From contig JBITNC010000001.1 in NCBI GenBank assembly GCA_050084985.1, positions 79,918,001 to 79,982,000 of the forward strand: a DNA stretch of 64,000 nucleotides, written 5' to 3'. Shown piece by piece: positions 33,434 to 45,440 of this stretch. Position numbers and translations under genes: made by a program. The notes under the pieces are model-generated. The model searched no databases. It had not been told where the DNA came from and saw only the letters and a program-made list of their open reading frames with translations. Each line of letters opens with the position of its first letter. Positions within the stretch are counted from its first letter, which is position 1. This DNA is from Nageia nagi. Taxonomy: Eukaryota > Pinophyta.

Positions 33434-34150
33434 TCAAACTTTATTCTCCCTTGAGGGCAACTTCACCAACCTAATAGCATCCCTTAACTTATAGAATTGA
33501 GCTTCCAAGAGGGCCTTGGTGAATAAATCAATGAAGTTCAAGGTGGATGGATAATACTCTAGGTGTATGATGCCATCAAGAACCTTCTCTTTGATAAAAT
33601 GAGCATGGATTTCCACATGTTTTGTTCTCTAATGGAACACTAGATTCTTAGCCAAAGAAATAGCTGATTGATTATCTGAAGAGATCAAAGATGAGCCACC
33701 TTGCTCATACCCATTTTCTTTTAGAAGATGCCTTATCCAAATGGCTTTCTAGGTTGCAACAAACATGGCATGATATTCAACTTATGTTGTGAAAGAGAAA
33801 TAATGGGTTGCTTCTTGAAAGCCCAAGAGATAGCACCTAAACTAATGCTAAACACATACATAGAGGTTGAATTCTTATCATCTTTATCTCCCCTAATAGT
33901 CAGAATTTGAGAATCTAGAGATAATAATGAGAGAAACTTGGAATACTTGAGAGTAAGATCCTTAGTCCTTGCAACATACTTCAAAATTTTCTTAACAGCA
34001 TTGAGGTGCTCAATATAAGATTTTTGCATGACTTGTGCCATCAGATTCACTACAAAGGTAATATCTGGACTAGATATAGTTAAATACAAAAGACTACCAA
34101 TTAATTATCTCTAAACTGTAGCATCAGCTAACTAAGAGTTGGAGCTAAGA
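33434..34150 (-). pseudogene. Copia RNase H of copy B, broken
   Basis: DITFVVNLMAQVMQKSYIEH, LNAVKKILKYVARTKDLT, KYSKFLSLLSLDSQILTI, SMYVFSISLGAISWAFKKQP are readable from 34089 to about 33800. After frame changes, IHAHFIKEKVLDGIIHLEYY and DLFTKALLEAQFYKLRDAIR follow (33616-33434). The ADLFTK-type ending marks the C-terminus. Confidence 0.85.
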
Positions 34151-35085
34151 GAAATAGTGATTCCAAAAGAGACTAGAATTGCAATATATCTACACTCCTC
34201 CATTCTAAACTTCTATAATATATCTGATATATACTTAGATTGATTGAGGTAATACAATCCTTGTATTGATACACTTGCATTCCAAGATAGTAGTGCAAGA
34301 GACCAAGATCAATCATTACAAATGTTATCTTAAGTTTGGATATGCACTCTTGAATGATTTCATCATTGTTCCTAGTAATCAAAAGATCATCCACATAAAG
34401 GAGAATCAAGACCACATCTTTTTTTTATTAAGCACATATAGATCAGAGTCAAAAAAACACTTGGATAATCCAATGTTTGTAAAGTACCTTGAAATCTTTC
34501 TATACCAAGATCGAGGTGCTTGCTTAAGTCCATACAAAGACTTCTTTAGCTTGCACACAAAAGACTCTTTGCCTTCCACAATAAACCCTTTTGGTTAATT
34601 CATGAAAATTTCCACATCCAAGTCAACATTGAGAAATGCACTCTTAACATCAAGTTGAAAAACTTTCCATCCTTGAGCTATAGAAAGAGAAAGAATAACT
34701 CTCATAGTAGGCATATTTGCCATGGGAGCAAAGGTTTCCTCATAATCTACATCGTATTTCTAGGAAAAACCTTTAGCTACTAACCTTACCTTGTATTTCT
34801 CAATATCTCTAATTGAATTGAACTTGACCCTCTAGATCCACTTATTAGCAATTATATTCTTATCATTGGGATAAGAACCAAGTCCTAAGTTTTATTTTTC
34901 ATAAGCACCTCATACTCCATTTTCATGGCTTCCATCTAACACTTATGCTTAAAAGCTTCTTTGAAGGTTGAGGGCTCATGGTTACTATCAATCTTGGTAA
35001 TTAAAGATTTATTCAAGGCCATGCTCCTTGTTACCATTTATGTTGAAGAATTTTATTCTTATGGTGACTTATTTATATCAATATC
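34151..35085 (-). pseudogene. Copia reverse transcriptase of copy B, broken
   Basis: The catalytic box LLYVDDLLITRNND is intact at about 34405-34365, followed by CISKLKITFVMIDLGLLHYY. Upstream are FCVQAKEVFVWT-like frames of the YGLKQAP block (about 34530) and QLDVKSAFLNVDLDVEIF (about 34620-34660). Stops and shifts occur between the blocks. Confidence 0.85.
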
Positions 35086-36010
35086 CAACTAGCTAGGAGT
35101 AACTGAAGAGTCCTCTAGATCATCAACATTCTTGTTAGAAGCAGATTCTTTAGAAAGTTTATTGAACTTTACATCCCTTGAAATGAACACTACTTTATAG
35201 GTTGGAGAGTAGAGCCTGTGGCTTCTATGCTGACTATCATAACTCACAAAGATGCATTTTTTAGCTCTTTTATCCAACTTCTTCCTTTTCTTAGAAATAA
35301 TGTAGGAGAAAGCTTCACAACCAAATACCCTAAGGTGAGAAATATTAGATTTTCTTTCTGCCCATGCCTCAAAAGGAGTTTTTCTTTAAACAACTTTTGT
35401 GAGACACCTATTTAAGGTGTAAATAGCAGTGTTTGTAGCTTTACCCCATAAGAATTTAGGAAGATTACCCAACATGCATCTCCATAATTATTGTATTTTT
35501 TCTTTTAGCAATATTATTTTATTGAGAAGTGTAAGGAATCATAAACTACCTCTTGATTCCATAGTTAGCACAATAGTCATTGAACTCATTATTGTTATAT
35601 TCTCTCCATTATCTAATCTCAAGATCTTGATTTTACAATTAGTTTGATTTTCAACAAAGGCCTTAAAAACTTTAAAACTCCCAAAAGTTTGATCTTTTTG
35701 CCCAAGTAGATACCCAAAGGTCATCCTACTAAAGTCATCAATGAAGGTTAAGATGTAAGATGCTCCTCTAAGTGACTTAGTCTGAAATGGACCCATCAAA
35801 TTTGAATGCACAAGTTGAAGAAGTTAAGATTGTCTTATTTCCTTATCTTTTTCCAACTTTTATTTATGCATCTTGCCAAGAATGCACTTCTTGCATAGAC
35901 CAACCAAAGGAGAAATTGAAGGCAAACCTTTCATAAGTTCTTGGTCTTTCATGACTTGAATGGTCTTACGGTTAAGATGCCATAAATGATGGTGCAAAGA
36001 TTATTTTTAG
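35086..36010 (-). pseudogene. Copia integrase of copy B, broken
   Basis: The minus strand shows LMKGLPSISPLVGLCKKCIL (zinc-finger half, about 35940-35885), MGPFQTKSLRGASYILTFID, DDFSRMTFGYLLGQKD, LRLDNGENI with a frame change, HEAWAERKSNISHLRVFGCE-like text and YDSQHRSHRLYSPTYKVVFI (35277-35089). Core acidic residues are partly visible. Several stops. Confidence 0.85.
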
Positions 36011-36470
36011 AACACACACTAGAAGCAAGACACATCTTTCATGGAACTTGATCCACAATGTAGAGGTTATCTTTCATAGATCCTTTAACCAATGTGATAA
36101 GTCCTTTCTTAATGCATCAGCTTTGAGAGTTGAACTCAAAAGAGTACCCTTTTCTAGCAACTTCGATCATGGAGAGAAGGTTCATCCTTAATTTAGAAAC
36201 ATAGAGAACATTTTCAAGAACCTTTCCATCAATTAGCACACTCCCAATTCCTTAGACTTCAAATATAGAGTTATCACCTATCACAACTACATCCTTATTA
36301 TACTTATAAAAGTTCTTAAACTTTCCTTTTTCAAAGCATAGGTGATTAGTGCAACCAGAGTCAACAATCCATTCAGATGAAAAAGTGTGAGACATAGAGT
36401 AGAGTGTTATAGCAAAACCAGCATGAGTTTTCTTCTTTCCTTTATAGTTCTTTACATTTCTATTACCTTT
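36011..36470 (-). pseudogene. Copia protease of copy B
   Basis: SSEWIVDSGCTNHLCFEKGK (about 36380-36320) holds the D-S-G catalytic turn of copia protease and is followed by YKYNKDVVVIGDNSIFEV and then, after a stop, RIGSVLIDGKVLENVLYVSK-like text. The active-site triad is intact, making this the best-preserved part of the copy. Confidence 0.8.
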
Positions 36471-37389
36471 GTACTTTTTCCTCTCTTTTCTTTTTGTAAT
36501 AATCAACTTCTTTGTGACCTTGAGTGCCATAATAGTTACAATTTCCATCAAACTTTTCCTTAAGATAAGGAGTGTTTGCTTTATCTTTTCCATCTCTTTG
36601 CTTGAAGTGATTATTGTTACCATTGTTCCTGCTTTTGTGGTTGTTATTTCTATTATTCCTATATTTTTGTATCCATGGCCTCTTTTTTCAAACTTTTTAA
36701 GAGGAAGAAGGATAAGATTTCTTTTGATGATTGAACTTCTTCTTGAAAGGAGTTTTGGTTGCTTCAAGAGTAACATTATGATCCTTAGAAGAAGAAATCA
36801 ATATTTTATTGTTAAGAGTTTTCTCATGCTTTAATAGGTGCTTTGAAAGGTTTTCAAAGGAGATGACTTCTTCTTCATTATCAAGCCTTATTTCCATAAT
36901 TGTTACAAAATTTTCAAACTTTGAAGAGAGGATTTGAAGAATGATGAAGACCATGAACTCATCATTGATCCAATTGCACCTACAAGCAACAAGTTGGGTC
37001 CTTAGGTCAATGATTTTGCTCAAGTAGATAGCCACATTTTCATCTTCCCCTTGATGAAATTGAAGCAAATTATGAAGAATGGTAAAATCTTTTTGAAAAG
37101 TTTGAACCAAGGTAGATTTGTTTTAGCTTATCCCAAGCTTCCTTTGTTGAGGTTGAAGAGGATATCATAAGGAGCACATCATCTAAAATTGCACAGTAAA
37201 TCATGGAGGTTGCCAACTCATTCTTTGTGTTGTAAGCCTCTAGTGCCTTCTCATCTATAGGAAGTACAAGGTTCTCATTAACTATTTGCCAAAGCTTTCT
37301 TACCTACAATTCAGCTTTCATCCGAGGTTCTCAAATCCCATAGTTGGAACCATCAAGAATGTGTTTGGGTAAAAAGGATTCTCTCATTT
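36471..37389 (-). pseudogene. Copia gag of copy B, broken, zinc knuckle lost
   Basis: Frames give NTKNELATSMIYCAILDDVL (about 37240-37180), then MVQTFQKDFTILHNLLQFHQ, GEDENVAIYLSKIIDLRTQL, VAC, and FENLSKHLLKHEKTLNNKIL (37110-36780), the gag helical domain. The zinc knuckle (about 36555-36510) reads CNYYGTQGHKEVDYYK: the second and last Cys of CX2CX4HX4C are Tyr. The gag opening (GIWDLRMKA-type) lies at about 37350-37320 in another frame. Confidence 0.85.
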
Positions 37390-38388
37390 ACTACATAAAA
37401 ATATGAAATAATAAGCATGTGTTTAAATAATCAACATTAAATGTTAAGTTTTAACCAAGTAAATAATACATGTTACAATTAACACTAAAGACATGCTTGA
37501 TTTGATTCACAAGTGCAAATGTTTTACACCTCAAGTAATAACCCATGTTCTCAAATACATTTCTCATCTCAAGAACCATAGATGTAGAATGACATTGTTA
37601 AGGCTTATTTTTTTTATCTAAAATGAGGCCTTCACCTTGATGCCCACACAAGAGGAGCCCAAGTTCTACCAATCCTCAACCAATTCCCTTTGGGTAGCAA
37701 TATACTCTCACAAGGAGAAGTACTAGCTATTTTCTAAAGTTCTAATGTTTATTGGATCAGCCAAATTATTAATCTTAATTAGGTTTCAAGTTATCCTTCT
37801 AGTTATCAAGATAATCCCTAAATGGACATGCGAATATGTGGTATCACTACACACATACCTATCCACCTATTGGAGTTAAATCCAAACCAATAGAGGACTT
37901 AAGGGCAATTAACTAGTATGAACTTTTCACCACTTGGATCATCAGACTTAAAGGCTCTAGTCTGCCTATCCTCACCTCATGGCTCTCCAAATAAGTAATG
38001 TTGAAGAATATATGTGTGAATGTGTTCATTTTAGAGGGTTGATCATATCGATGTTTGCATTTTTCTTTGCATAAGCAAATAAATGAAAGTGTGAAATATG
38101 AAGTAAAAGAGCATAAATAAAATATCATCAATTCATAACTTGAAACCTAAGTGTTCAATGGATTTTGTTTACTAACCCCTAAAGGACATCTTTACATCAT
38201 CACTTATTTTTTACAAGTCCATTCCATTATTTACATAAGGATAAATACTCAACATGCATTCATGCATCTTAAAAATTAAGTTCTAAGCATTAAGTCCTTG
38301 AGCATGCATAAAAAATTAAGCTTTAAGCATTAAAAAATGCATTATTCACATAGCTTTTAAAAAATTTAAGTAAGCATATATCATTCAA
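37390..38388 (-). other. 5' non-coding region of copia copy B
   Basis: Mirror of 22140-23139. No LTR ends, primer site or coding frame recognised. Confidence 0.5.
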
Positions 38389-38488
38389 NNNNNNNNNNNN
38401 NNNNNNNNNNNNNNNNNNNNNNNNNNNNNNNNNNNNNNNNNNNNNNNNNNNNNNNNNNNNNNNNNNNNNNNNNNNNNNNNNNNNNNNN
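38389..38488. other. Assembly gap (100 N)
   Basis: Exactly 100 N between copia copy B and the resumed chromovirus. Confidence 0.99.
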
Positions 38489-38783
38489 TTCTTCCAAGAT
38501 TCACCTATGTTTCATGTGTCTTGTCTCAAGAAAGTGGTTGGACTAGAGGTTTAAGTTTAGATACAATTACCTAAGTTGGTAGAGGATGGATCAATGGTAG
38601 TTGTACCTAAGGTAGTTCTGATCAATGTTCATTATAGCTTCATAATCCTCCATCATAGAAGTCCTTATGCAGTGGAAAGGGATGGCACAGAAGATGTAGC
38701 ATGGGAAATACTTCATCAGCTACAACAATAGTTTCTACACTTCAAGCTTTGAGGACAAAGCTTCATCCCAAAGAGGGGTGGCA
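38489..38783 (+). pseudogene. Chromovirus integrase C-terminus with chromodomain-like end, broken
   Basis: Readable pieces are CLKKVVG-type text (HVS..LKK context around 38500-38530) and EVLMQWKGMAQ (about 38662-38696), followed after a one-base shift by EDVAWEILHQLQQ, stop, FLHFKL, stop. The W-K-G and AWE blocks are those of the chromodomain that chromoviruses carry at the end of integrase, which directs insertion to particular chromatin. The purine tract AAGAGGGGTGG (38771-38781) lies within the last codons, as is common in this group. Confidence 0.8.
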
Positions 38784-39190
38784 TGTTAGGATCCCACATC
38801 CTAACATTTTAGTGTTAGTATTAGTTTTTATTAAATTGTCAACCTATATTGTAAACCATAATATTGTGATTGTAAGGGTGGGGCTTGATTTTGCATTACT
38901 ATTAGGGTTAGGGTTAGTTTATTATAAATAGATAGAAGTGTGTGGAGAAAAGCATTTGGAACATTATTTTTCACTTTTAGAGTTGTAAGGAGGTAGCCCC
39001 TCAAAGTGGCTCGTGATTATGTTACTATTTAGTAAAATCCTATCCTTATTTGCTTATTGTTGCTATTTCATGTTCTATTTATCAATGCATGCTCTGTTAT
39101 TTCCACTAGATAGTTATCATTTTCCTATTTCAAATTGATATTCATTTCATTTTTGCAATATTTTCTTTTCATAATTATAGCATTGTAACA
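38784..39190 (+). repeat. 3' LTR of the chromovirus
   Basis: 407 bp, opens TGTTAGGATCCCACATCC and closes TGTAACA. It matches 17731-18138. TGTGC (39191-39195) after it pairs with TGTCC before the 5' LTR. Confidence 0.9.
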
Positions 39191-40919
39191 TGTGCATGGT
39201 GGAATTTTGGTGGAAAGCGAGTAGGTGAAAGAGATGGCAGAGAATGAGAATGCCACCAACTCAGATAATCATTGGTGATCCATGCCCATGATGCCAAGTA
39301 GACCAAAAAATGTAAATTATCCTTTTTATGCAAATTTTAAATTTAGTATTTTTTAGTTAGAAAATAGTGTAGAAAAATGCATTTGCTAGTTAAAAATCCC
39401 ACTTGCCCCAATATGGATGGTAAATACTTAATTTGAAAATTAGATGACAAAAAATAATCACTTGGATCAGAATTGTCTAAAACAAACATATTCAAAAAAT
39501 ATTTGTATTTCAAAAAATGCCCAACAAGAGGGGTTTTTATGTTTTTTTCTTGTTGTGCATAAATAGTGGGTCAAATCCAAAATTTGTTCAATACCCACTA
39601 GTTTTTTGGTGCACTAACCTTTCCATAGAACCAAAATCTTTTAAAATCGATCAATTTCATCAAAAACATGATTTTCCCAAAAAAAGATATAAAATAAGGG
39701 TTTTGGAATTCAATTTTTGCAAATAACTTCAAACATGGATGTTAAATTGTAAAACATATAGGAACCCACCTAGTTATTTGACCCCAATTAGGTAGCCATG
39801 GAACTTCATTTCATTGAAAATGAACTAAAATTAAGCGTTTTACACTAAATTTTCACCCTTGAACCCTAGACGTAGTGTAAAAATGCAGTGTAATCTAGAG
39901 GCTATGCATCCAAGGTTAGATGCACTATGTCTAGGGTAGAAAAACCTAGATGCACTTGTCCAGCCTAGATGCACTACATCTCACTTGTAACCCTATTTTG
40001 GCCCCATTTGTGTGCATTTTTTGAATTTTGGACTTCAAAATTACATGTTTGAGCACTATCAAAGGGTTTTTTTTTCTTAATTTTAATGTTCTATAAATTG
40101 ATTTGAATCACTCTTTTTGTAATTTCATCAAATTTTTCAAGTTGATTCAATGTTTGGTCCAAAAAAATGCAAGTTTGATAATTTTGGTGAAAAAATATCA
40201 AGTTAGCTGTTGTGACTTTAAAATTCATTTGTTGGTGTTGTAAGACACTAAAAATTGATTTAAACACCAAAAATACAAATTTATTGTTGAATGGATGTTA
40301 AATTGTAAAAATTAGTAGTTTATCCATTTTGGTTGTAAAATTACTTTTCTTACAAAAATAAGCTCATTTAATGCAAAATTTTGTAGTTGTTACACTCTTG
40401 CTTACTGAATATTGTGAACTTTGTATATTTATGAGGTAAATGTATCTTTCAATATTTTAGCATGGTTTCCCCTAAGGTAATAATGGGTTTTCATGCTTTT
40501 ATAATTTTTTTGAAGTGCACTTCATGTTCATTATTGAAAAATTCATAAATTGCACCATGTAAGCAAGTATTGTTTAAATGCAGTGTTAAAGTTTTTTGGT
40601 ACCATGCTGCTATCATAAGCTACCCTAGTGTGAAGTGGGACATACCTTGTATACACAAATCATGATTTAGTGTGAGAGTTCTCTTAGATAAAAAATGGAT
40701 ATTGGATAACATATGGACATGAGGACACACTTTGTAAGTAGAGAAACATCATAATGAAGGAAAAATAACATTTTGAAATATTTGACAAATGCAACGTTAT
40801 TTTTTTTATAGATACACTAGGTCGTACAAATGAGAATAGGACTAACTTAGTTAATTTGTTGTTTTATTACAATTGATAGAGACTTTATTTATGAGACATA
40901 GATTTAGACCCTATTTCTA
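39191..40919. other. Tat element internal DNA between chromovirus and PMD pseudogene, no gene
   Basis: AT-rich and non-coding. A cluster of TAGATGCACTATGTCTAG and TAGATGCACTACATCTC-type motifs lies at about 39865-39985; relatives of the same motif lie at 55230-55570. AAAATGCAAGTTTGATAATTTT-like text suggests long-decayed sequence. Confidence 0.45.
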
Positions 40920-42440
40920 GAGCTTGAGAATGAGATACCACTGTAGAGTGGATGTGGCTCCACAATGTACAATAGGGTACACTAGTATACCATAAGGTAG
41001 TGGAGAGATATGGGTACATCACTACCTTGTGCGAGTGATGGGAATATTCCACCAATAACATTTCACCTACCTACAAGAGAATTATAGTGAATCTCAAAGA
41101 CATCTCACAAATCTTAGGCTACCTATGGAGGGTGAAGCTATGATCAAACTATCTAAGAGATGTGAAGATATGCAATAGAGATCTAGATAGTCAACTAATA
41201 GTATCATCAACTTCGATGGGGTAGTGAGGGTTTGTACTATGAGCATGCTTATCAACATGGCATCATAGACCAACTCACATGTTTCAAGATGATGATCATC
41301 ATATGTTTTTCTTTACTATATGCTTTTGGTGAATATTCCCTTGGAAGCTCTCCAGGTTGTGAAGGAGATGAGGGAGGATGGTCAGGTATTCACATAGGGA
41401 CCAAATTTTTTGGTTTAACTATACTTTAAGCTTTGGGAGATGAAGATAAGGGTCTATACAAGGACATATTTCTCCTTGTTTTTGTAGGTATGGAGTTGGG
41501 AGCACATAATAGTGGAATGAACCATAGGCCTACCATATGATATACATGTTTTGTCCTTAGAGAAGCCTAGCACAAAGTGCCCCTATATGATGGATGGGGA
41601 TACGAGCATGAGCCTAAGATGGGATGCAAGCATGATGGCCATGTGGCTTATTTTAGTGATATCTATAGGTAACTAAGGATAGGGATATAATCTACATATC
41701 TTACAAGGGTATACTAATGTGGGATGAGGCAAAATTTAGCTGGCTCATACTAGATGAGCAAGATGGGTACGTACCCATCAAGATTAGATAGAGTTCTTCG
41801 AGTACCCTTAAGTACTCTAATAGTTTTTATATATTCAAGATATTACCCCTAAGCCTAAGGTATATAAAAAGGGCAAATGGTAGGTTGGGAAGCCTCATAT
41901 CCTATACCAAGATACCTATGCAGAGCTAATTATGATAAGGATGAGGATAGACCTTAAGATTATGTAGACTGCATAGAGATCCACATTTTTTATTTATCAT
42001 GCATCATCCACCATGGTGGTTCATAGAGCATGTGGAGGAGGAGGTTGTATCACCACAAAGGTAGGGAAAATAGGATAGATGGAGGCAAAGGTCCCCCCAA
42101 CATGATGTGGTAGATTTAAGGTATTACAAACCCTATGATAGAATTAGATGAGGATAGGATATCTAACTTAGATAACCAACTAGTAGAGTAAGACCAATGG
42201 CTAGCCGAGAAAGACCATCAAGTGGTAGAGCGAGATCAATAGCTTATATATATAGAGAGAGTACAAGTAGATAGAGTAGGTAATTCAAGTAAGAGAGTCA
42301 ACTCTACAAGGTAGAGATTCATTAGTGGGTGTAAGGACTAGAGCAAGAGCATAGCTATCAGAAGAGATTATGCAACCAACAGATGTTGAGACTAGTCAGA
42401 TAGAGGTAGATATGGGATAGACCATAGTGAGTATGAACTA
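40920..42440 (+). pseudogene. Plant mobile domain (PMD) gene in antisense in the large Tat element, heavily decayed
   Basis: A plus-strand frame at about 41008-41150 reads TTLCE, stop, WEYSTNN, then after small changes ISPTYKRIIVNLKDISQILG and LPMEGEAMIKLSKRCEDMQ. This lines up with LMERWDPNSNTFHLLNGEI and TLEDVYRITRLPIRGR of the PMD gene at 60510-62784, that is the R-W-x-P...T-F-H-L-P-x-G-E...L-x-D-(V/I) block that defines the plant mobile domain. Near 42130-42270 a Glu/Gln/Asp-rich helix (NLDNQLVE, DQWLAEKDHQVVERDQ) parallels the C-terminal coiled coil of the other gene. The direction is opposite to the surrounding gag-pol. Many stops and shifts; no start or introns could be assigned. Confidence 0.65.
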
Positions 42441-43045
42441 TCATTAGATGACCTATATAGACTCCTGGAGAGTTAGGACATGTGAGTTTAGATTTATGAT
42501 GCAAAGTTCATATAGAGGACTATCCCATTACTAGACATCACATTGAGTTCATAGAGTAGATTCACTAGACTCAAGGTACACACATGGTCTTCAAGAGTAC
42601 ACATGCAATGAGTTCATCGCATGCAACCTCTCATCCACATGACATGATCAGACACATAGAGGGGAAAATGCTAGAGACATCCCAATCCCTGGTGGACCAT
42701 GAAGATATACCCATCTTCTTCTAGATAGCTTTGAGGTGGACTATGGGAAGGATTCATACACATAATTTTTCTAGATAGAGTATATAGGCTAGACTTAGAT
42801 GCATGAGACTAGTGCCTATCGCTAGCTTATGTATTTTTGTGATGGTTATGCCATCTTTTATATGTATACATGATAGTTTGTTTATATGGGTTAGTTTGAA
42901 AATATGATGGATGTATTTATGTGTATTTTTTATTATTTTGATAGGTTATGGAATGTGATGGTTTAATTTATTCATATTTTTATTATTCTACATTGTGAGA
43001 TGGTTATGATGGATGCATTTTACTTTTACTTTATATGAATGAATT

Positions 43046-43799
43046 TTAATATTTTAAATAATAAATAAGAAAACATGATGGTATGATGTAGGTTTTTGGG
43101 ACCAAGTTACATTTTAATGTGCTAAATGAGACCTTGTTCCTTCCATTTTTTGAAACAATGCAAGGAAATCCATTCAATGGTCCCAAACTGGGTGAGAAAT
43201 AATATGAATATAAATGATTAGAAACTATGAAACATAATAAGTGGATACAACAATCAAGATAAATATGTTTGGAACTAACTTCCATATGAATGAGTAAGAT
43301 GAACTCTAGCCCTAACTAGATTAGGAAGGATGTGTCATCTACTAGTTCCATAACCTTTACGAATAGTTAAGAAAATACAATCAAATACAAAGAAAGCACA
43401 TTAAAGTGAAGATAAGCAAGCAATTGATATTAGAAATGAGTAAATAGTGGTTTTCATATCCCCAAAAAATGTAGGAAATACTAAAAATGGTAAACCAACC
43501 AAGTATCAATCTCAAATGTTAATATCTAGCCTGATGAAATGAAACATTGGTAAGTGAGAAGAGATCCCCATAGCTACTTAGTATATTCTACATAGGAATC
43601 CTTCTTAGATGGGTACATAAATTGAAAAAGCAAATTCAAACAAGATTTACTCTCACTATAGAATGATGAAAATGATGAGATGAAAACAAGACAATGACGG
43701 ACTTATGTGATGATTAGGATAAATATTTTTTAGAATTTTTTAACATTTTAATAAAATGGATATAAGAAAAATAAATCAAAATCCAACTAGGAAAACATG
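43046..43799. other. Spacer between PMD pseudogene and Tat integrase, no gene seen
   Basis: Open frames here are short and lack domain features. It separates the convergent ends of the plus-strand PMD gene and the minus-strand pol gene. Confidence 0.4.
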
Positions 43800-45000
43800 C
43801 CACCCCTTAGACATGGATAGGAAAAAGGTGTATGATGTTAATTGATTGAACTTCTTCCACCCCTTCCAAGGTAGCTAAGTGATACATCCTTGATCCAAAT
43901 TTATATTTGATAACATAAGGCCCTAACCAGTTTCAAGTGAACTTATCTCTCAAATTCTACTCTATATGTGAGCGTTGCTCATTCTATTTTAGGACCACAT
44001 CACCTATATGAAACTCTCTAGGCTGACCCTTTTGTTGAAATCTTTCTTAATATGACTTTGGTAAACATTGAAGAGCTCTAAGGCATTGACATGCCTCTTG
44101 TATAACAATATTAATTGATCTAAATAGACCTCTAGTTTTGGAAGAAGATCTTGCAACTAAATGTAAAGGAGGGTAACTCAAGCTTAAGGGTATTACTACT
44201 TCAACCCCATATACTAGTAAGAAAGGTGTGGCACTTGTAGGAGTGCAAATGCTAGTTATATAAGTCCAAAAAGCAAGCAGTATTTGAGTGGTCTTGTATG
44301 ATATGCTAACAAATTTCTTAAGGATTACCATGATGGTCTTATTTATTACTTCCACTTACCCATTACCCTAAGATAACAAAGCAATAAAAGTTGTGTTTGA
44401 TCTTATATCTGTAGCAAAGCTTTCCATATCCTTATTCTTGAAATTTGGACCATTATATGACATAATCCATGAAGGTATGCTAAATGACTAATGATATTAT
44501 GCTCTATAAATTCCATAATCTTTGGACCCTTAGTGGATACCATGCAAGGGCTACTTCTACCCACTTTTTGAAATATTAGTAGTGTTAATTATAAATTTTG
44601 CCTCCATATGATGATGGTTAAATTGGCCAATAAAATCAAACCCCCATCTAGATAATGGCCACAATGATTGTATTTCTTGAGAAGGTGTGTGTTAGATTTG
44701 TATGTTATTGATATTTCATGCATTTCTTGATATAATCATGATAATCTCTCTCCATAGTGGCCAAAAATATCACATTCTTATTAGTTCTTGATAATATCAA
44801 ACCCACTAAAGTTCCCATCATAAGTACCATCATGACATGTATGCATAGCAATCTATTGGTTTAACCACTCTAAAAATGAAGGAGCACTCCATCATAACCT
44901 TTCCTATAAATACATCACCTAGAATGGTGTACTTAATGCATTTTTATTTGAATTGGCACTTCTCAATGGTAGAAATGTGGTGGAGGCACTTAAGAAAATC
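43800..45000 (-). pseudogene. Tat element integrase, broken
   Basis: The minus strand shows WTYITSICTPTSATPFLLVY and GVEVVIPLSLSYPPLHLVA (44280-44150), the YGxEAVxPxE block near the end of Tat/Athila-type integrases, then an ALQCLPKSY-like helix and a GDVVL..RxSNAHI-type tail down to about 43900 ending in WNWLGPYVIK-like text. Upstream, DGGLILLANLTIII and FIEHNIIS-like fragments at about 44640-44480 correspond to the core. No chromodomain was seen. Stops and frameshifts are frequent. Confidence 0.75.
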
Positions 45001-45149
45001 CTTGAACTAGTGATACCAAAAACCCTAGATACAACATTGAGTTCATTAACTTTGGGGGAAAATCCTCATGATATAAGGGAAAATATAGGAAGAATTATAC
45101 ATAGTGATAACTTTCATATGCATGACCCTTAGAATGGGTTTTGGGGAAT

Positions 45150-45440
45150 TAGGGATCCCAAAGACACCATTGTATCTTCAAATTTGTTTTAAGATCCAAG
45201 GGTAGCCTCAATATCATATGCTTTGAAATATTCTAATAAGGATCTTAACCATGTCTTATAAAAGTTAATATGAGGTTGGTTACAAGCATAGATATCCTTG
45301 ATTTGGTTAACAATTAACAACAAGTCATCATATATCTTAATACGATTGTACTTTATCTCTATTGCTAATTTCAAACCAAGGATGAATACTTCATACTTCA
45401 ACATTGTTATTCATGCACTCAAAGGATAGTTTAAAAGAAA
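45150..45440 (-). pseudogene. Tat element RNase H, broken
   Basis: An open stretch of 71 codons reads MLKYEVFILGLKLAIEIKYN, RIKIYDDLLLIVNQIKDIYA, and LRSLLEYFKAYDIEATLGS. It matches the (AEYEA)LILGLELA..I.GDS.LV..Q motif series of the RNase H of Tat-type gypsy elements, with YGDS changed to YDDL. This RNase H style is one reason for assigning the element to the Tat lineage. Confidence 0.8.

Larger units (their letters stand above)
33302..38388 (-). mobile_element. Copia family 1, copy B (minus strand), the most complete copy
   Basis: Minus strand from 38388: 5' region (to 37390), gag, protease, integrase, reverse transcriptase, RNase H, and the beginning of the 3' UTR at 33433-33302 where it meets a gap. 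It is the mirror image of copy A, and both copies break at nearly the same base of the 5' region (ATGCTTACTTAAATTTTTT) next to a gap. No LTR is visible. Confidence 0.85.
17731..39190 (+). mobile_element. Ty3/gypsy chromovirus (plus strand) with later insertions and three assembly gaps' worth of missing sequence
   Basis: LTRs of 408 bp (17731-18138) and 407 bp (38784-39190) are flanked by TGTCC and TGTGC. A primer site follows the left LTR, and the purine tract AAGAGGGGTGG precedes the right LTR. Gag, protease, reverse transcriptase, RNase H and the integrase zinc-finger entry run from about 19120 to 22039. The integrase tail with a chromodomain-like end resumes at 38489. The integrase core is missing at the gaps, and about 16 kb of copia and LINE-like sequence stands in its place. 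The two halves fit one element in order, strand and reading sense. Whether the intervening block is truly inserted there is less certain because gaps bound it on both sides. Confidence 0.8.

Noticed and set aside
22140-38388. A giant inverted repeat or cruciform / large terminal-inverted-repeat DNA transposon
   Set aside because: The arms are coding copia copies in Ty1/copia order, and the ends lie at N gaps. No transposase, target duplication or defined inverted termini are visible.
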